Assembly: GCF_014207095.1 (NCBI RefSeq)
Contig: NZ_JACHBG010000005.1
Coordinates: 248,001 to 312,000 of the forward strand
Direction: 5' to 3'
DNA length: 64,000 bases
DNA from: Martinezella lusitana
Lineage (GTDB): Bacteria; Pseudomonadota; Alphaproteobacteria; Rhizobiales; Rhizobiaceae
Shown here: piece after piece, positions 44,639 to 53,146 of the stretch
Position numbering within the stretch: position 1 is the first letter of the stretch
Layout of the letters: every line of letters starts with the position of its first letter
The notes under the pieces: generated by a model
What the model was told of the DNA's origin: nothing
Database searches by the model: none
Seen by the model: the letters and a program-made list of their open reading frames with translations, nothing else
Position numbers and translations under genes: made by a program

Positions 44639-45493
44639 ATGAAACCGTCAGAACTTCCCCGCCGTGCCGGGGTCGGCTTCAAGCCGGAACATTTCGCTGC
44701 GATCGATGCCACCAGCCAGCCGATCGGCTTCTTCGAAGTCCATGCCGAAAACTACATGGGCGCCGGCGGCCCGCCGCATGCCCAGCTCGGCAGGCTGCGG
44801 CAGGATTATGCCTTATCCATCCATGGCGTCGGCCTTTCCATCGGCTCGATGCAGCCGCTCGATGCCGACCACCTTGCCCGCCTGAAGATCGTCTGCGACC
44901 GCTACGAGCCCGAGAGCTTTTCAGAGCACCTCGCCTGGTCGACCCACGACACCACTTTTCTCAATGATCTGCTGCCCCTGCCCTATACAGAGGCGACGTT
45001 GGCTCAGGTCTGCAGCCATATCGATCAGGTACAGACGCTGCTCGGCCGCCAGATGCTGCTCGAGAATCCGGCTACCTATCTGCTCTTCGAAGAGAGCACG
45101 ATCGAGGAAACGGAGTTTCTGGCCGAAGTCGTCGGTCGCACCGGCTGCGGCCTGCTGCTGGATGTCAACAATGTCTTCGTTGCCGCCACCAATCACAAGC
45201 TGGATCCGCACGACTATCTCAAGCGCTTTCCGGTCCAATGGGTGCGCGAAATCCATCTGAGCGGCCATTCGGAAACCACTGACGATGCCGGCGCGCGGCT
45301 CCTGATCGACAGCCACGATACGGCGGTCAAGGATCCCGTTTGGGAACTCTATGAGGAACTGATCGCTCGCACAGGCCCGATCGCCAGCCTGGTCGAATGG
45401 GACAATGACGTGCCCGAATGGCCGGCTCTTCGGGCCGAAGCCGAAGCTGCCGGCGCCATCCTGCGTCGCGCTGCTGAACGCCGGGCGGCGTGA
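44639..45493 (+). CDS. MNIO-family (DUF692) bufferin modification enzyme
   Basis: This 284-residue TIM-barrel protein belongs to the multinuclear non-heme iron-dependent oxidative enzymes (DUF692). Candidate metal ligands lie in the conserved segments [10 protein letters not shown] (His62), FSEHLAWS (His97), LLENPATYL (Glu142), LLDVNNVFV (Asp175, Asn177), REIHLSGHS (His206, His210), IDSHD (His226) and [11 protein letters not shown] (Glu253). It should oxidise the cysteines of the two upstream precursors in the cytoplasm before export. ATG 44639 has a strong GGAGG site; the longer frame from 44576 runs through the hairpin. It is followed 9 bp later by its partner gene. Confidence 0.93.
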   Translation: MKPSELPRRAGVGFKPEHFAAIDATSQPIGFFEVHAENYMGAGGPPHAQLGRLRQDYALSIHGVGLSIGSMQPLDADHLARLKIVCDRYEPESFSEHLAWSTHDTTFLNDLLPLPYTEATLAQVCSHIDQVQTLLGRQMLLENPATYLLFEESTIEETEFLAEVVGRTGCGLLLDVNNVFVAATNHKLDPHDYLKRFPVQWVREIHLSGHSETTDDAGARLLIDSHDTAVKDPVWELYEELIARTGPIASLVEWDNDVPEWPALRAEAEAAGAILRRAAERRAA

Positions 45494-45502
45494 GGAGGAG
45501 TC

Positions 45503-46258
45503 ATGTCACTTGTCACCCAGGCCGCATTCGCCGCCGCACTCGTGGACCTTGATCTAGCTGTCCCCGAAGGGCTGGCGGCATGGAACGGTCCAAGGCCGGA
45601 GCGACGTTTCGGCGTCTATCGCAACAACGTTGCCGTCGGGCTGGTCGGTGCCCTCGCCTCGCGCTTCCCTGCAGCCGAAAGAATTGTCGGCGAGGAATTT
45701 TTCGCTGGGATGGCGCATGAATTCGTCCGCCTGCATCCGCCGCAATCGCCGTTGCTGCTGGCTTATGGCGATGACTTCGCCGGTTTCGTCGAGCGTTTCG
45801 AACCTGCCCGCGAGGTTCCTTATCTGCCCGACGTCCTCAGGCTGGAAGCGGCGCGAGGCAGAGCCTATCACGCTGCCGACGCTATGCCGCTCGATGCCAC
45901 CTTGCTGGCGACGATCGAGCCGGAACGCTTGGAAAGGTTGCGGTTTGTCCCGCACCCCTCCGCCTGGATCATTCGCTCCGCCCATCCGGTAGTGAGCATC
46001 TGGGCGATGAACGCCGGCGAGATGGAGCTCGGGGAGATCGACGATTGGATAGCCGAAGATGCGCTTGTCATCCGTCCGCAAATGACTGTGGAGGTACATA
46101 GGCTGCCGCCGGGTGCTGCGGTCTTTCTTGAAGGGCTGTTAGCCGGCATCGATCTGGCCAGCGCATTCGAGAGCGCGCTTACCGAGGCCGCAGATTTCGA
46201 CTTGTCCGCCAATCTTGCCGGCGCGCTCGCCGCCGGCGCCTTCACAGGCATTTGCTGA
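45503..46258 (+). CDS. DUF2063 partner protein of the MNIO enzyme
   Basis: This 251-residue protein matches DUF2063, the usual partner of DUF692. Its helical N-terminal domain is typified by FAAALVDLDLAVPEGLAAWN, RRFGVYRNNVAVGLVGALAS and RFPAAERIVGEEFFAGMAHE, then FVRLHPPQSPLLLAYGDDFA. A C-terminal domain containing PHPSAWIIRSAHPVVSIWAM resembles a precursor-recognition domain. In characterised MNIO pairs the partner presents the peptide to the enzyme. It starts 9 bp after the MNIO stop with a GGAGG-like site and is cytoplasmic (no signal peptide). Confidence 0.9.
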   Translation: MSLVTQAAFAAALVDLDLAVPEGLAAWNGPRPERRFGVYRNNVAVGLVGALASRFPAAERIVGEEFFAGMAHEFVRLHPPQSPLLLAYGDDFAGFVERFEPAREVPYLPDVLRLEAARGRAYHAADAMPLDATLLATIEPERLERLRFVPHPSAWIIRSAHPVVSIWAMNAGEMELGEIDDWIAEDALVIRPQMTVEVHRLPPGAAVFLEGLLAGIDLASAFESALTEAADFDLSANLAGALAAGAFTGIC

Positions 46259-46276
46259 GCGCCAGGGAGAACCGAC

Positions 46277-46762
46277 ATGCAAGACCGAATGATGACGGCC
46301 ACCACGGCCGAACGCGAAACCGTGCCTCAGAGGCTCTACAGCGCCTTGAGGCTTCTCGACCGCATCCCGCATGATCTGATCGCGCTTATAGCGCGGCTGT
46401 CGATCGCCGCCGTCTTCTGGCAGTCGGGCCAAACGAAGGTGGAGGGCTGGCATGTGACCGACAATGCCGTCTATCTGTTCCAGACGGAATATAAGCTGCC
46501 CTTCGTCGATCCGTGGATCGCCGCACACATCGCCGCTTTCAGCGAGCACTTCTTTCCCATTCTGCTCGTCATCGGCTTCGCGAGCCGGCTTTCCGCACTG
46601 GCGCTGCTCGGCATGACGCTGGTGATCGAGATATTCGTCTATCCGGATGCATGGCCCACGCATGGGACATGGGCCACGTGTTTCCTGGTGATCATCGCGG
46701 GCGGCCCGGGCCGGATCGCGCTCGACCATTTCATCGCCCGGCGGTTCGGCCGGGCGGTGTGA
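46277..46762 (+). CDS. DoxX-family membrane protein of the bufferin operon
   Basis: This 161-residue protein has four hydrophobic helices in the DoxX arrangement: IARLSIAAVFWQSGQTKVEG, a loop with NAVYLFQTEYKLPFVDP, IAAHIAAFSEHFFPILLVIG and a last helix after MTLVIEIFVYPDAWPTHGTW. The GQTK and FSEHFFP/VIGFASR parts are typical. DoxX proteins commonly close DUF2282-DUF692-DUF2063 operons; their job, redox or electron supply at the membrane, is unknown. It starts 18 bp after the DUF2063 stop with AGGGAGA upstream, and ends convergently with the PhyH-like gene. Confidence 0.9.
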   Translation: MQDRMMTATTAERETVPQRLYSALRLLDRIPHDLIALIARLSIAAVFWQSGQTKVEGWHVTDNAVYLFQTEYKLPFVDPWIAAHIAAFSEHFFPILLVIGFASRLSALALLGMTLVIEIFVYPDAWPTHGTWATCFLVIIAGGPGRIALDHFIARRFGRAV

Positions 46763-46800
46763 TATCGAAGCAAACGGATGGTTGGGGAGCGCGGACGCAC

Positions 46801-47757
46801 CTACCGCAAGACGGGCTCCCCATGGAAGCGGCGGCGGGACGGTTTCGAAACGCCGAAGCCGACTTCCATCATCAGGCGCGGTCTTTGCGTGGGAACCGTA
46901 CCCATGTGGAAGCCGAAGGGATCCTCGACGAAACCGGATCCGGCCTTGCCGGTCAGCGTCAGCGCATTCGCCTCGCCATAATAATCGAGCACCTCGCTTG
47001 CCGGGTGCCCGACGAGCAAGGTCAGCTGATGCCGCACCCGGCGGCGCTTATGGCTTCCCTTGACAAAGACGTGGGGGCCGGTGCCCTCGTCCACATCGAC
47101 CAGGTTGAAGAAGAATTTCAGCATCCGCCAGTCGTCGAGGTCGAAATGATATTTGTCCAGCGAAGCCAGGCTTCGGTCTGCTTCCGAAGCCTGCGTCGGA
47201 AAACTCCACCAGATACGGGTGGTGATCACCTTGGCCTGTCCGCCGAGATATTGCCTGGCGACATCGATCAGCAGCGGGTCGCGCTGCACCGCCATGACGG
47301 CCTCGCAATCCAACGAGCGCTCGAAGAAGTGGCCGCTGAGGATCGGGCGTTCGAAACGCGCTTCCGCTTCCCTATGGTCTCCGGCGGCGAATTCGAGTTT
47401 CCGGCTGAAATTGCCGAAGCAGCTTGTGGTAAGCGCGAATTCCGCGATTTGACGGTGGATATGATCGGGCAGCGTCAGGCCGGGAAAGATCCCGTCCGAT
47501 CGCAGGGCGTCAACGACATCTTTGCGATCGACACCTGCAAACATCGATGCACCGGAAGCGGCAAGCTTGACGCGCTGTCGGGTGGCAAACCAGTGCATGC
47601 GCCGAAACGGCAAGGTTCGGGCAAGGAGGAACATCGGCAACCAGGCCGGATTTTCCCGAAGATCGGTCAGATAGGTGGGTATCCTGACGGCCATGCGCTT
47701 GAAGCGCCCGCCTCGTCGAGCAACGGACTCCAGGTCTGCTGTTGGGAAATTGTGCAT
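46801..47757 (-). CDS. PhyH-like Fe(II)/2-oxoglutarate-dependent oxygenase
   Basis: This 318-residue protein resembles phytanoyl-CoA dioxygenase family enzymes. A possible facial triad is His204 and Asp206 in KYHFDLDDW and His284 in FGFHMGTVP, with an arginine two to ten residues later (PTQRPR) for the 2-oxoglutarate carboxylate. The segment FFFNLVDVDEGTGPHVFVKG with SHKRRR is typical of the family. A GAGGATAACT region precedes the ATG at 47757. The gene is convergent with the DoxX gene (38 bp apart), so it is not in the bufferin operon. Substrate unknown; natural-product or lipid hydroxylation are possibilities. Confidence 0.82.
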   Translation of the reverse strand: MHNFPTADLESVARRGGRFKRMAVRIPTYLTDLRENPAWLPMFLLARTLPFRRMHWFATRQRVKLAASGASMFAGVDRKDVVDALRSDGIFPGLTLPDHIHRQIAEFALTTSCFGNFSRKLEFAAGDHREAEARFERPILSGHFFERSLDCEAVMAVQRDPLLIDVARQYLGGQAKVITTRIWWSFPTQASEADRSLASLDKYHFDLDDWRMLKFFFNLVDVDEGTGPHVFVKGSHKRRRVRHQLTLLVGHPASEVLDYYGEANALTLTGKAGSGFVEDPFGFHMGTVPTQRPRLMMEVGFGVSKPSRRRFHGEPVLR

Positions 47758-48229
47758 AGTTATCCTCTCCGCACATGTGCAGTTTTCGGCAACAGGCCCA
47801 ACACCCCGTTGTTATTAAATCATTGAGACTTCGGCATTTATTCGCGCCAGCGAATGTGCTGTGCAGCGCAGCAAATAGAAGTCGGCCGCCTTCGGTCAAG
47901 AGGCTGGAAAATCATAAACTTGATTCAAACGCAGAAAATTTCCGCGCCGACACGCGGTGCTTTTGGAGCGGTTGGGAAATCACCGCGCAGTTGCCATAGT
48001 GTGCGAAAAGACGAGGCGGTCCAAAACTATGCGGGAACGACACATCCCATTTGCCGTTAATTAGGACAGTGGCATTATAAGATATCCGGCAGCTTCAAAC
48101 GGAAACGCGACAACGAAAGCGCGCGGGAACGCTTGATGGCGACTTCGATTTGACAGTCTTGTAACAGTCACATTCCTGTTGGCATTGTTGGCTAAATGAG
48201 CGGGAAGACATGGAAGAGGCCCCCCCTTT
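47758..48229. other. Gene-free spacer with a weak Pho-box-like sequence
   Basis: About 470 bp between divergent genes contain no convincing ORF. On the minus strand CTGTTAC-AAGA-CTGTCAA (48167-48150) is a poor match to a Pho box and is mentioned only for comparison with the strong one at 52011. Promoters of both flanking genes must lie here. Confidence 0.3.
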
Positions 48230-49150
48230 ATGACAGACACCAAGACGCTTGATCCTACCGAAGGAATAGTCGATTTCGATGCCGGCGAGGGCGAAGCCGC
48301 GACCATAGTGGAGATGGACGATTATACCAAAAGCCTTGCCCGGGCGAAGGCCAAGTCTGTCAAACTCGTCGATGCCATTACCGGCCAGACGCTGAAGAAG
48401 AAGGATGCGGTGCACGTCGATGACCTCCGCCCATCCCTGGCGGATTTCATGCGGCTGAAGCATCCCGAGCTTCGCGCCGACGACTATGTCAGCCGCAAGG
48501 TCATGGACGACTATCGCGCCCAGTATATCGCCCAACTTCTGACGGTCGAGCGAGGCGAGCTTTCCAACCTCGAAGACGAGGTGGTCGAGAGCCTGAAGAC
48601 GCATGATACGCTCGCCGAGAACATCGAAGAAGACTACGAAGACAACCGCTCCATCGGCGACCGTATGGCCGATGCCGTCGCCACCTTTGGCGGCAGCTGG
48701 ACCTTCATCATCTCGTTCTGTCTGTTTCTCGGGGTCTGGATGGCCGTTAACGTCATCATTGGCGAGAAAGAGGCATTCGATGCCTATCCGTTCATCCTCT
48801 TGAATCTGGTTCTATCGACGATCGCTGCACTGCAGGCGCCCGTCATCATGATGAGCCAGCGGCGCCAGGAAGAGAAGGATCGCCTGCACGCGCTTAACGA
48901 CTACAAGGTGAACCTGAAGGCCGAGCTGGAAATTCGCCACCTGCATGAAAAGGTCGACCATCTCCTCAATCGCCAATGGGAGCGCCTTACCGAAATCCAG
49001 CAGATTCAGATCGAGATGATGCTGGAACAGGCCAAGGCCGCCACGCGCGCGCTGAAAACCAACAAGGCGGCGGCCAAGGCAAAAACGAGCGGCCTGAAGA
49101 GCCTGTTCGTCAAGGCCAAGGATCCCGATTCGGACGATTCCGAGAATTGA
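48230..49150 (+). CDS. DUF1003 family membrane protein
   Basis: This 306-residue protein has two membrane helices at about residues 150-200 (FGGSWTFIISFCLFLGVWMA and FILLNLVLSTIAALQAPVIM) and the diagnostic DUF1003 stretch MMSQRRQEEKDRLHALNDYK, followed by NLKAELEIRHLHEKVDHLLN. The N-terminal 140 residues are acidic and soluble; the C-terminus ends in a coiled coil and a Lys/Ala-rich tail. The function of the family is unknown, possibly an ion channel or stress-linked membrane protein. GAAGAGG precedes the ATG. It is monocistronic with a terminator after it. Confidence 0.9.
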   Translation: MTDTKTLDPTEGIVDFDAGEGEAATIVEMDDYTKSLARAKAKSVKLVDAITGQTLKKKDAVHVDDLRPSLADFMRLKHPELRADDYVSRKVMDDYRAQYIAQLLTVERGELSNLEDEVVESLKTHDTLAENIEEDYEDNRSIGDRMADAVATFGGSWTFIISFCLFLGVWMAVNVIIGEKEAFDAYPFILLNLVLSTIAALQAPVIMMSQRRQEEKDRLHALNDYKVNLKAELEIRHLHEKVDHLLNRQWERLTEIQQIQIEMMLEQAKAATRALKTNKAAAKAKTSGLKSLFVKAKDPDSDDSEN

Positions 49151-49195
49151 CTTGGGAGGGCGCGGTGCAACCCTGCTTCCACTGTGACGCTGCCA

Positions 49196-49221
49196 AAGAG
49201 CGGGCCACTCGGCCCGCTCTT
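49196..49221 (+). terminator. Terminator after the DUF1003 gene
   Basis: A perfect 11-bp stem, AAGAGCGGGCC with GGCCCGCTCTT around ACTC, is followed by a short CTGTGT. It lies 45 bp after the stop and between convergent genes, so it may serve both strands. Confidence 0.75.
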
Positions 49222-49301
49222 CTGTGTCGGGCCTCCTCCTTGTGACGGAGGTCTGGCGTTTCACGTGAAATGCCGTACCCCGATCCGCAAGGCTTCCAAA
49301 C

Positions 49302-50483
49302 TCACGCGTCGGCCGTTTTCCTCCGCGTCGCGAACAACATCGGCATGCAGGCAAGATAAAGCAGAGCACCGAGAACCCAGACAAGGCCAGGGAAGATGGA
49401 CCTGGATGCGAAGTAGATCTCGCTGATGGCGAGCGGCGCGATGACGGATGCAAGGCTCGTCAAGCTGCCCAATACGCCTTGCAGACGTCCCTGCTCATCC
49501 GCACCCACGTGCTGCGTCATCATGGACAGCAACGCCGGCTGACCGATGCCGCCGAGGCAGAACAGCGGAAAGAGAAGAAAGGCGATGAAGCCGCGCGTGG
49601 CGAAGGCGATAGCGATATAGGCGGCGCTATCGCAGATGATCGCAACGATGAGCGCTCGCCGCTCGCCCCAGCGCTCACTCAAAGGACCGGCGACAAAGGC
49701 CTGGGCGAGCGCGTGGAAGAGGCCGAAACCGGCAAGCGACAGGCCAACGGTCGCAGTATCCCAGGCGAACTTGTCCTGCCCATAGAGCACCCAGACGGTT
49801 CCGCCGATTTCGCCGACCATGCTAAGGATGATTGACATCAAAAGCAGCGGCAGCAGTACCGGAAACGCACCGATCCAGCGCAGCGGCGCGAGCGGATGGA
49901 AAGCGGCCGGATCGAGACGTTCCGGCCTCACGCTGCGCGTTTCCGGCAGAATCGCGAGCGCCAGAATGAAATTCACCATGACGAGCAGCCCCGCCGCTAC
50001 GAAGGGCGCACGAACGGAAACCGTGCCAAGCACGCCGCCGATCACGGGCCCGAGAATGAAACCGATGCCAAAGCAGGCGCTGAGCAACCCGAAGGCACGC
50101 GTGCGCTTCTCCTCGGGTGTAATATCAGTGAGGCATGCCGCAGCGACGGATGCGTTTGCGGCCGTCAGACCGGCAACGGCACGCCCGAGGAACAGCCACC
50201 AGAAGTCAGGCGCCCACGCCATGAAGGCATAATCAATCATTCCGCCCGCCAGCGAGATTAGCAGCACAGGCCTACGCCCATAACGGTCGCTCAATGTTCC
50301 GAGGACGGGGGCGGCGAGGAACTGCAGCGCGGCATAGAGCGAGAGGAACGCGCCGTAACGCCAGCCGAGATCGGGCGTATGCGCCACGCTACGCAGGAGT
50401 TCCGGCAAGATCGGCATCACAAGGCCCGTGCCTGCGGCATCGAGAACGACAACGGAGAGAATGGTCAAAAGCATCTTGTTCAT
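49302..50483 (-). CDS. MFS efflux transporter, TetA-like
   Basis: This 393-residue protein has 12 hydrophobic helices and MFS hallmarks: motif C-like DAAGTGLVMPILPELL in helix 1, motif A GTLSDRYGRRPVLL between helices 2 and 3, and LGPVIGGVLG in helix 5. Together with a divergent TetR-type regulator and palindromic operators it matches class TetA efflux systems, like the Agrobacterium tetA-tetR pair. True tetracycline export is plausible but cannot be shown by sequence, since related proteins export other drugs. The start at 50483 is 9 bp from the first operator. Confidence 0.88.
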   Translation of the reverse strand: MNKMLLTILSVVVLDAAGTGLVMPILPELLRSVAHTPDLGWRYGAFLSLYAALQFLAAPVLGTLSDRYGRRPVLLISLAGGMIDYAFMAWAPDFWWLFLGRAVAGLTAANASVAAACLTDITPEEKRTRAFGLLSACFGIGFILGPVIGGVLGTVSVRAPFVAAGLLVMVNFILALAILPETRSVRPERLDPAAFHPLAPLRWIGAFPVLLPLLLMSIILSMVGEIGGTVWVLYGQDKFAWDTATVGLSLAGFGLFHALAQAFVAGPLSERWGERRALIVAIICDSAAYIAIAFATRGFIAFLLFPLFCLGGIGQPALLSMMTQHVGADEQGRLQGVLGSLTSLASVIAPLAISEIYFASRSIFPGLVWVLGALLYLACMPMLFATRRKTADA

Positions 50484-50492
50484 AGCACAAAA

Positions 50493-50526
50493 CTTATCAT
50501 TGATAAGGAACTTTATCGCTGATAAA
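50493..50526. promoter_or_regulatory. Tandem tet operator-like palindromes
   Basis: CTTATCATTGATAAG (50493-50507) is a perfect 15-bp palindrome around a central T. TTTATCGCTGATAAA (50512-50526) has one mismatched pair. Centres are 19 bp apart. Both carry the TATCA/TGATA core of tetO and lie between the divergent efflux and regulator genes. Confidence 0.85.
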
Positions 50527-50558
50527 TTACGTTCTCAAAGCTGTCAATTGGAGACGCG

Positions 50559-51164
50559 ATGAAAATCGACCGGGCCCAGATCGTCGACACGGCACTGACC
50601 ATATTGAACGAAGTGGGCATCGACGGGCTGTCCACACGGCTGATCGCGCAGCGCCTCGGCGTGCAACAGCCGGCGCTCTACTGGCATTTCAAGGGCAAGC
50701 AGAACCTGCTGGCGGCGATGAATATCGAGATGCTGAAGCGAAGCCACACGCGCCGCACTCCCCTTCCCGGCGAAACCTGGCAGGATTTTCTGCGCGCTAA
50801 TGCCCGCAGTTTCCGTTCCGCCTTGCTCACATGGCGCGACGGCGCCCGCGTCCACGCTGGGACGGAGGCCGATCCCTCGGATCTCGACACGATCGAAATC
50901 CAGCTCGGCTGCCTGTGCGAGGCAGGCTTTACGCCGGGTCAGGCGCTGGAGCTGCAGATCGCGATCGGTCGCTATGTGGTGGGCTGCGTTCTGGAAGAAC
51001 AGGCCGATACGGCAGACGCATCGGACCGATCAGATCTCGACACCGCCGCTGAAAGCCATCCGAATCTTGCCAAGGCGATCGCGCATTATCGTGCGAATGG
51101 GCACGAGGCATTTTTCGAGCGGGGTCTCGATTTGCTGATCCGCGGCGCCGAAACTACGAAATAA
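50559..51164 (+). CDS. tetR: TetR-family repressor of the adjacent efflux gene
   Basis: This 201-residue regulator has an N-terminal helix-turn-helix (IVDTALTILNEVGIDGLSTR, then LIAQRLGVQQPALYWHFKGK) like TetR of the tetracycline systems, including the YWHFK recognition helix end. The C-terminal TetR_C part (residues ~70-195, e.g. LRANARSFRSALLTWRDGARVH) matches the ligand-binding core of TetR, in which a histidine following the WRDGA-type segment helps bind Mg-tetracycline. It is divergent from the TetA-like gene with two operators between, so it should repress both. Confidence 0.9.
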   Translation: MKIDRAQIVDTALTILNEVGIDGLSTRLIAQRLGVQQPALYWHFKGKQNLLAAMNIEMLKRSHTRRTPLPGETWQDFLRANARSFRSALLTWRDGARVHAGTEADPSDLDTIEIQLGCLCEAGFTPGQALELQIAIGRYVVGCVLEEQADTADASDRSDLDTAAESHPNLAKAIAHYRANGHEAFFERGLDLLIRGAETTK

Positions 51165-51219
51165 CCCGCCGGCGCCATAAGGCCGGGAGGAACGATCCGA
51201 GCAGGTGGTCGCAGGCGCA

Positions 51220-51882
51220 TCACGCTTCGGCTTTGAATGTGCGACCGAGATCCTGGCCAGTGCCGAAATAGTGCCGGAATACATAAAGCAGCGGGCTCCA
51301 TCGGCTGGTGTCGATATGGTTCGTGCCCGGGATGACAATGTCCCGATGCGCGTGAACGCGGATTGCCTTCGTCTCGATGATCCAGAAGCCCTCTTGCCGC
51401 TCCGCGGGCCGCTCGCCGCCAGGAGCGTGCGAAGCCACGACCTCCGCTTCGAGTTGAATCGGGCATTCGGCTATGCGCAACGGCCGGACGAGCTCGGACG
51501 CCTGCGGCGTAAAGCCCGATACATCAAACTTGTCGGCCTCGAAACGATAGCCGATCTTTTCCTTATGCGCGGGAACGGGATTGCATCCTGTCGTCGGAGC
51601 GAGAGCCTCGATCTTCGGCCAAAGATCCGGAGAGGGGAAGTTCAACACCAGCTGCCGTTCGCGCATAGCGTTTTCCCGCCCCTTGCTCGTGGCTGTCAGG
51701 CCGAGAACCATGCGGTCAAATAGTGCCCAAGCCGAAGACATGGGCGAGATGTTTGTCGTGCCGTCGGCGTTGAGGCTCGTGATCAGCGCAACGGGGGTCC
51801 CGACATAGAGCACACTCGGCTTGATGACGATGTGTTCGTGTTCATGTTCGCTTGGCGTGGATTCGGCTGCGTTCGTCAACAT
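51220..51882 (-). CDS. Flavin reductase-like FMN-binding split-barrel protein
   Basis: This 220-residue protein belongs to the flavin reductase-like domain family. VLYVGTPVALITSLNADGTT, then NISPMSSAWALFDRMVLGL, begin the FMN-binding split barrel, and RECQLVLNFPSPDL-like and HIDTSRWSPLLYVFRHYFG segments follow. It may be a flavin reductase or a pyridoxamine oxidase-like enzyme; some relatives are annotated as reductases for nitroaromatics. ATG 51882 has AAAGGAG eight bases upstream; the frame extending to 51927 has none. It is divergent from the ABC transporter operon. Confidence 0.83.
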   Translation of the reverse strand: MLTNAAESTPSEHEHEHIVIKPSVLYVGTPVALITSLNADGTTNISPMSSAWALFDRMVLGLTATSKGRENAMRERQLVLNFPSPDLWPKIEALAPTTGCNPVPAHKEKIGYRFEADKFDVSGFTPQASELVRPLRIAECPIQLEAEVVASHAPGGERPAERQEGFWIIETKAIRVHAHRDIVIPGTNHIDTSRWSPLLYVFRHYFGTGQDLGRTFKAEA

Positions 51883-52010
51883 TGCAAATTCTCCTTTTGG
51901 AATCGCAATGTAATCCTGCGGACGCATGGAATAGTTCGATAACGGCCGAACTATACAGCTCGGTTGGATGCCGGACTGCGGGAACGTCCCGCAGTAAATT
52001 CGTCACGCCA

Positions 52011-52028
52011 CTGTCATGCAGCTGTCAT
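52011..52028 (+). promoter_or_regulatory. Pho box (PhoB binding site)
   Basis: CTGTCAT-GCAG-CTGTCAT, two perfect 7-bp half-sites separated by 4 bp, is the rhizobial Pho-box arrangement (CTGTCAT-N4-CTGTCAT). It lies 48 bp before the ATG of the ABC transporter ATPase gene, in the orientation expected to activate that operon under phosphate limitation. Confidence 0.85.
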
Positions 52029-52075
52029 GCGCCGCCTCTACTCAGGCTTGTAGTTTTAGAAACGCTGATTTTTAA

Positions 52076-53146
52076 ATGACAAGTGACACGAACCGGATCC
52101 AGACCGCCGTTTCGGCATCGGGATTGGAACTTCATTACGATAAGACGGCCGTTCTGCGTGGTATCGATCTTTCGCTCGCCAAAGGACGGACGCTGGCGCT
52201 GCTCGGCCCTTCCGGCTGCGGCAAGACGACTCTGCTCCGCCTGGTTGCTGGCCTACTTGCACCGACGAAAGGCCAGATAGCTATTTCCGGCCAAGTGGTT
52301 GCCGATGCGACATCGAATACCTTCGTACCGCCGGAAAAGCGCAATCTCGGCATGGTCTTTCAGGACTATGCGCTTTGGCCGCATCTGACGGTTGGCGGCA
52401 ATGTCTCCTTTCCGCTCGAAATGCGCGGCGTCTCGAAGGCTGAACGCGAGCAGCGCACCATGCGGGCGCTGGAACGCGTCGGCCTGGCGCCGCTCGCGCA
52501 ACGACGCCCGAGCGATCTTTCCGGCGGCCAGCAACAGCGCGTCGCGATTGCCCGCGCGATCGTCGCCGAGCCGCAGCTCGTCCTGTTCGACGAGCCGCTC
52601 TCCAACCTCGATCGCGAGCTGCGCGAAAACATGGTCGGCGAACTTGCCGAGCTGATCGCCACACTTGGACTGACGGCAATTTATGTCACGCATGACCATA
52701 GCGAAGCCCTGACGCTCGCAGACGAGGTCGCCATCATGCGGTCCGGCGAGATAGCCCAGCTCGCTTCGCCGGATATCCTGATCGAAAGCCCGGCATCGCC
52801 TGAAGTCGCCGAATTCCTGCGGCTCGGCAGCACGGCGAATCTGGAATGGCGCGACAATGGCTGGCGGCTTGCGGGAAGCCCACATGTCCTGACGAACGCG
52901 GCGCGTCCTGGACAGGAAAAGGCCAGGATCCTCATTCCGACACGCGCCATCTCGATCGGCGAAAGCACCTGGCCGAGCCTGCCGGCAACGGCCTTGCGCT
53001 CCCATTTCAGGGGCGATGGCCACCTGGTCACCGCCGCACTGCACGGCACGACGGGCGTTGAACTACAGGTTTTGAGCCCGATCAAGATCCGGCCGGGTGA
53101 ACAGATCGGTCTTTCGGTCGATGCCAACGGCATCCTGTGGTTTTAG
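52076..53146 (+). CDS. ABC transporter ATPase, Fe3+/2-aminoethylphosphonate type
   Basis: This 356-residue ATPase has Walker A GPSGCGKTT, Q-loop VFQDYALWPHLT, signature LSGGQQQRV, Walker B VLFDEPLSNLD and H-loop YVTHDHSEAL, followed by a TOBE-type C-terminal domain (about 250-356). The FbpC/PotA/PhnT-like layout and the neighbouring fused permease point to a Fe3+ or 2-aminoethylphosphonate importer. The Pho box 48 bp upstream favours a phosphorus-related substrate. It is the first gene; a RIME-like repeat follows before the binding-protein gene. Confidence 0.9.
   Translation: MTSDTNRIQTAVSASGLELHYDKTAVLRGIDLSLAKGRTLALLGPSGCGKTTLLRLVAGLLAPTKGQIAISGQVVADATSNTFVPPEKRNLGMVFQDYALWPHLTVGGNVSFPLEMRGVSKAEREQRTMRALERVGLAPLAQRRPSDLSGGQQQRVAIARAIVAEPQLVLFDEPLSNLDRELRENMVGELAELIATLGLTAIYVTHDHSEALTLADEVAIMRSGEIAQLASPDILIESPASPEVAEFLRLGSTANLEWRDNGWRLAGSPHVLTNAARPGQEKARILIPTRAISIGESTWPSLPATALRSHFRGDGHLVTAALHGTTGVELQVLSPIKIRPGEQIGLSVDANGILWF

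Noticed and set aside
46513..47826. 437-residue plus-strand ORF opposite the PhyH-like gene
   Set aside because: Antisense shadow; the minus-strand frame carries a coherent oxygenase motif set and a ribosome-binding site.
48150..48167. Second Pho-box-like sequence (CTGTTAC-AAGA-CTGTCAA on the minus strand)
   Set aside because: Three mismatches to the consensus and far from both flanking genes; probably chance.
48161..48186. GTAACA in the DUF1003 upstream region as a further ECF promoter
   Set aside because: At the N16 spacing the downstream tetramer is CATT, not CGTA or CGAA.
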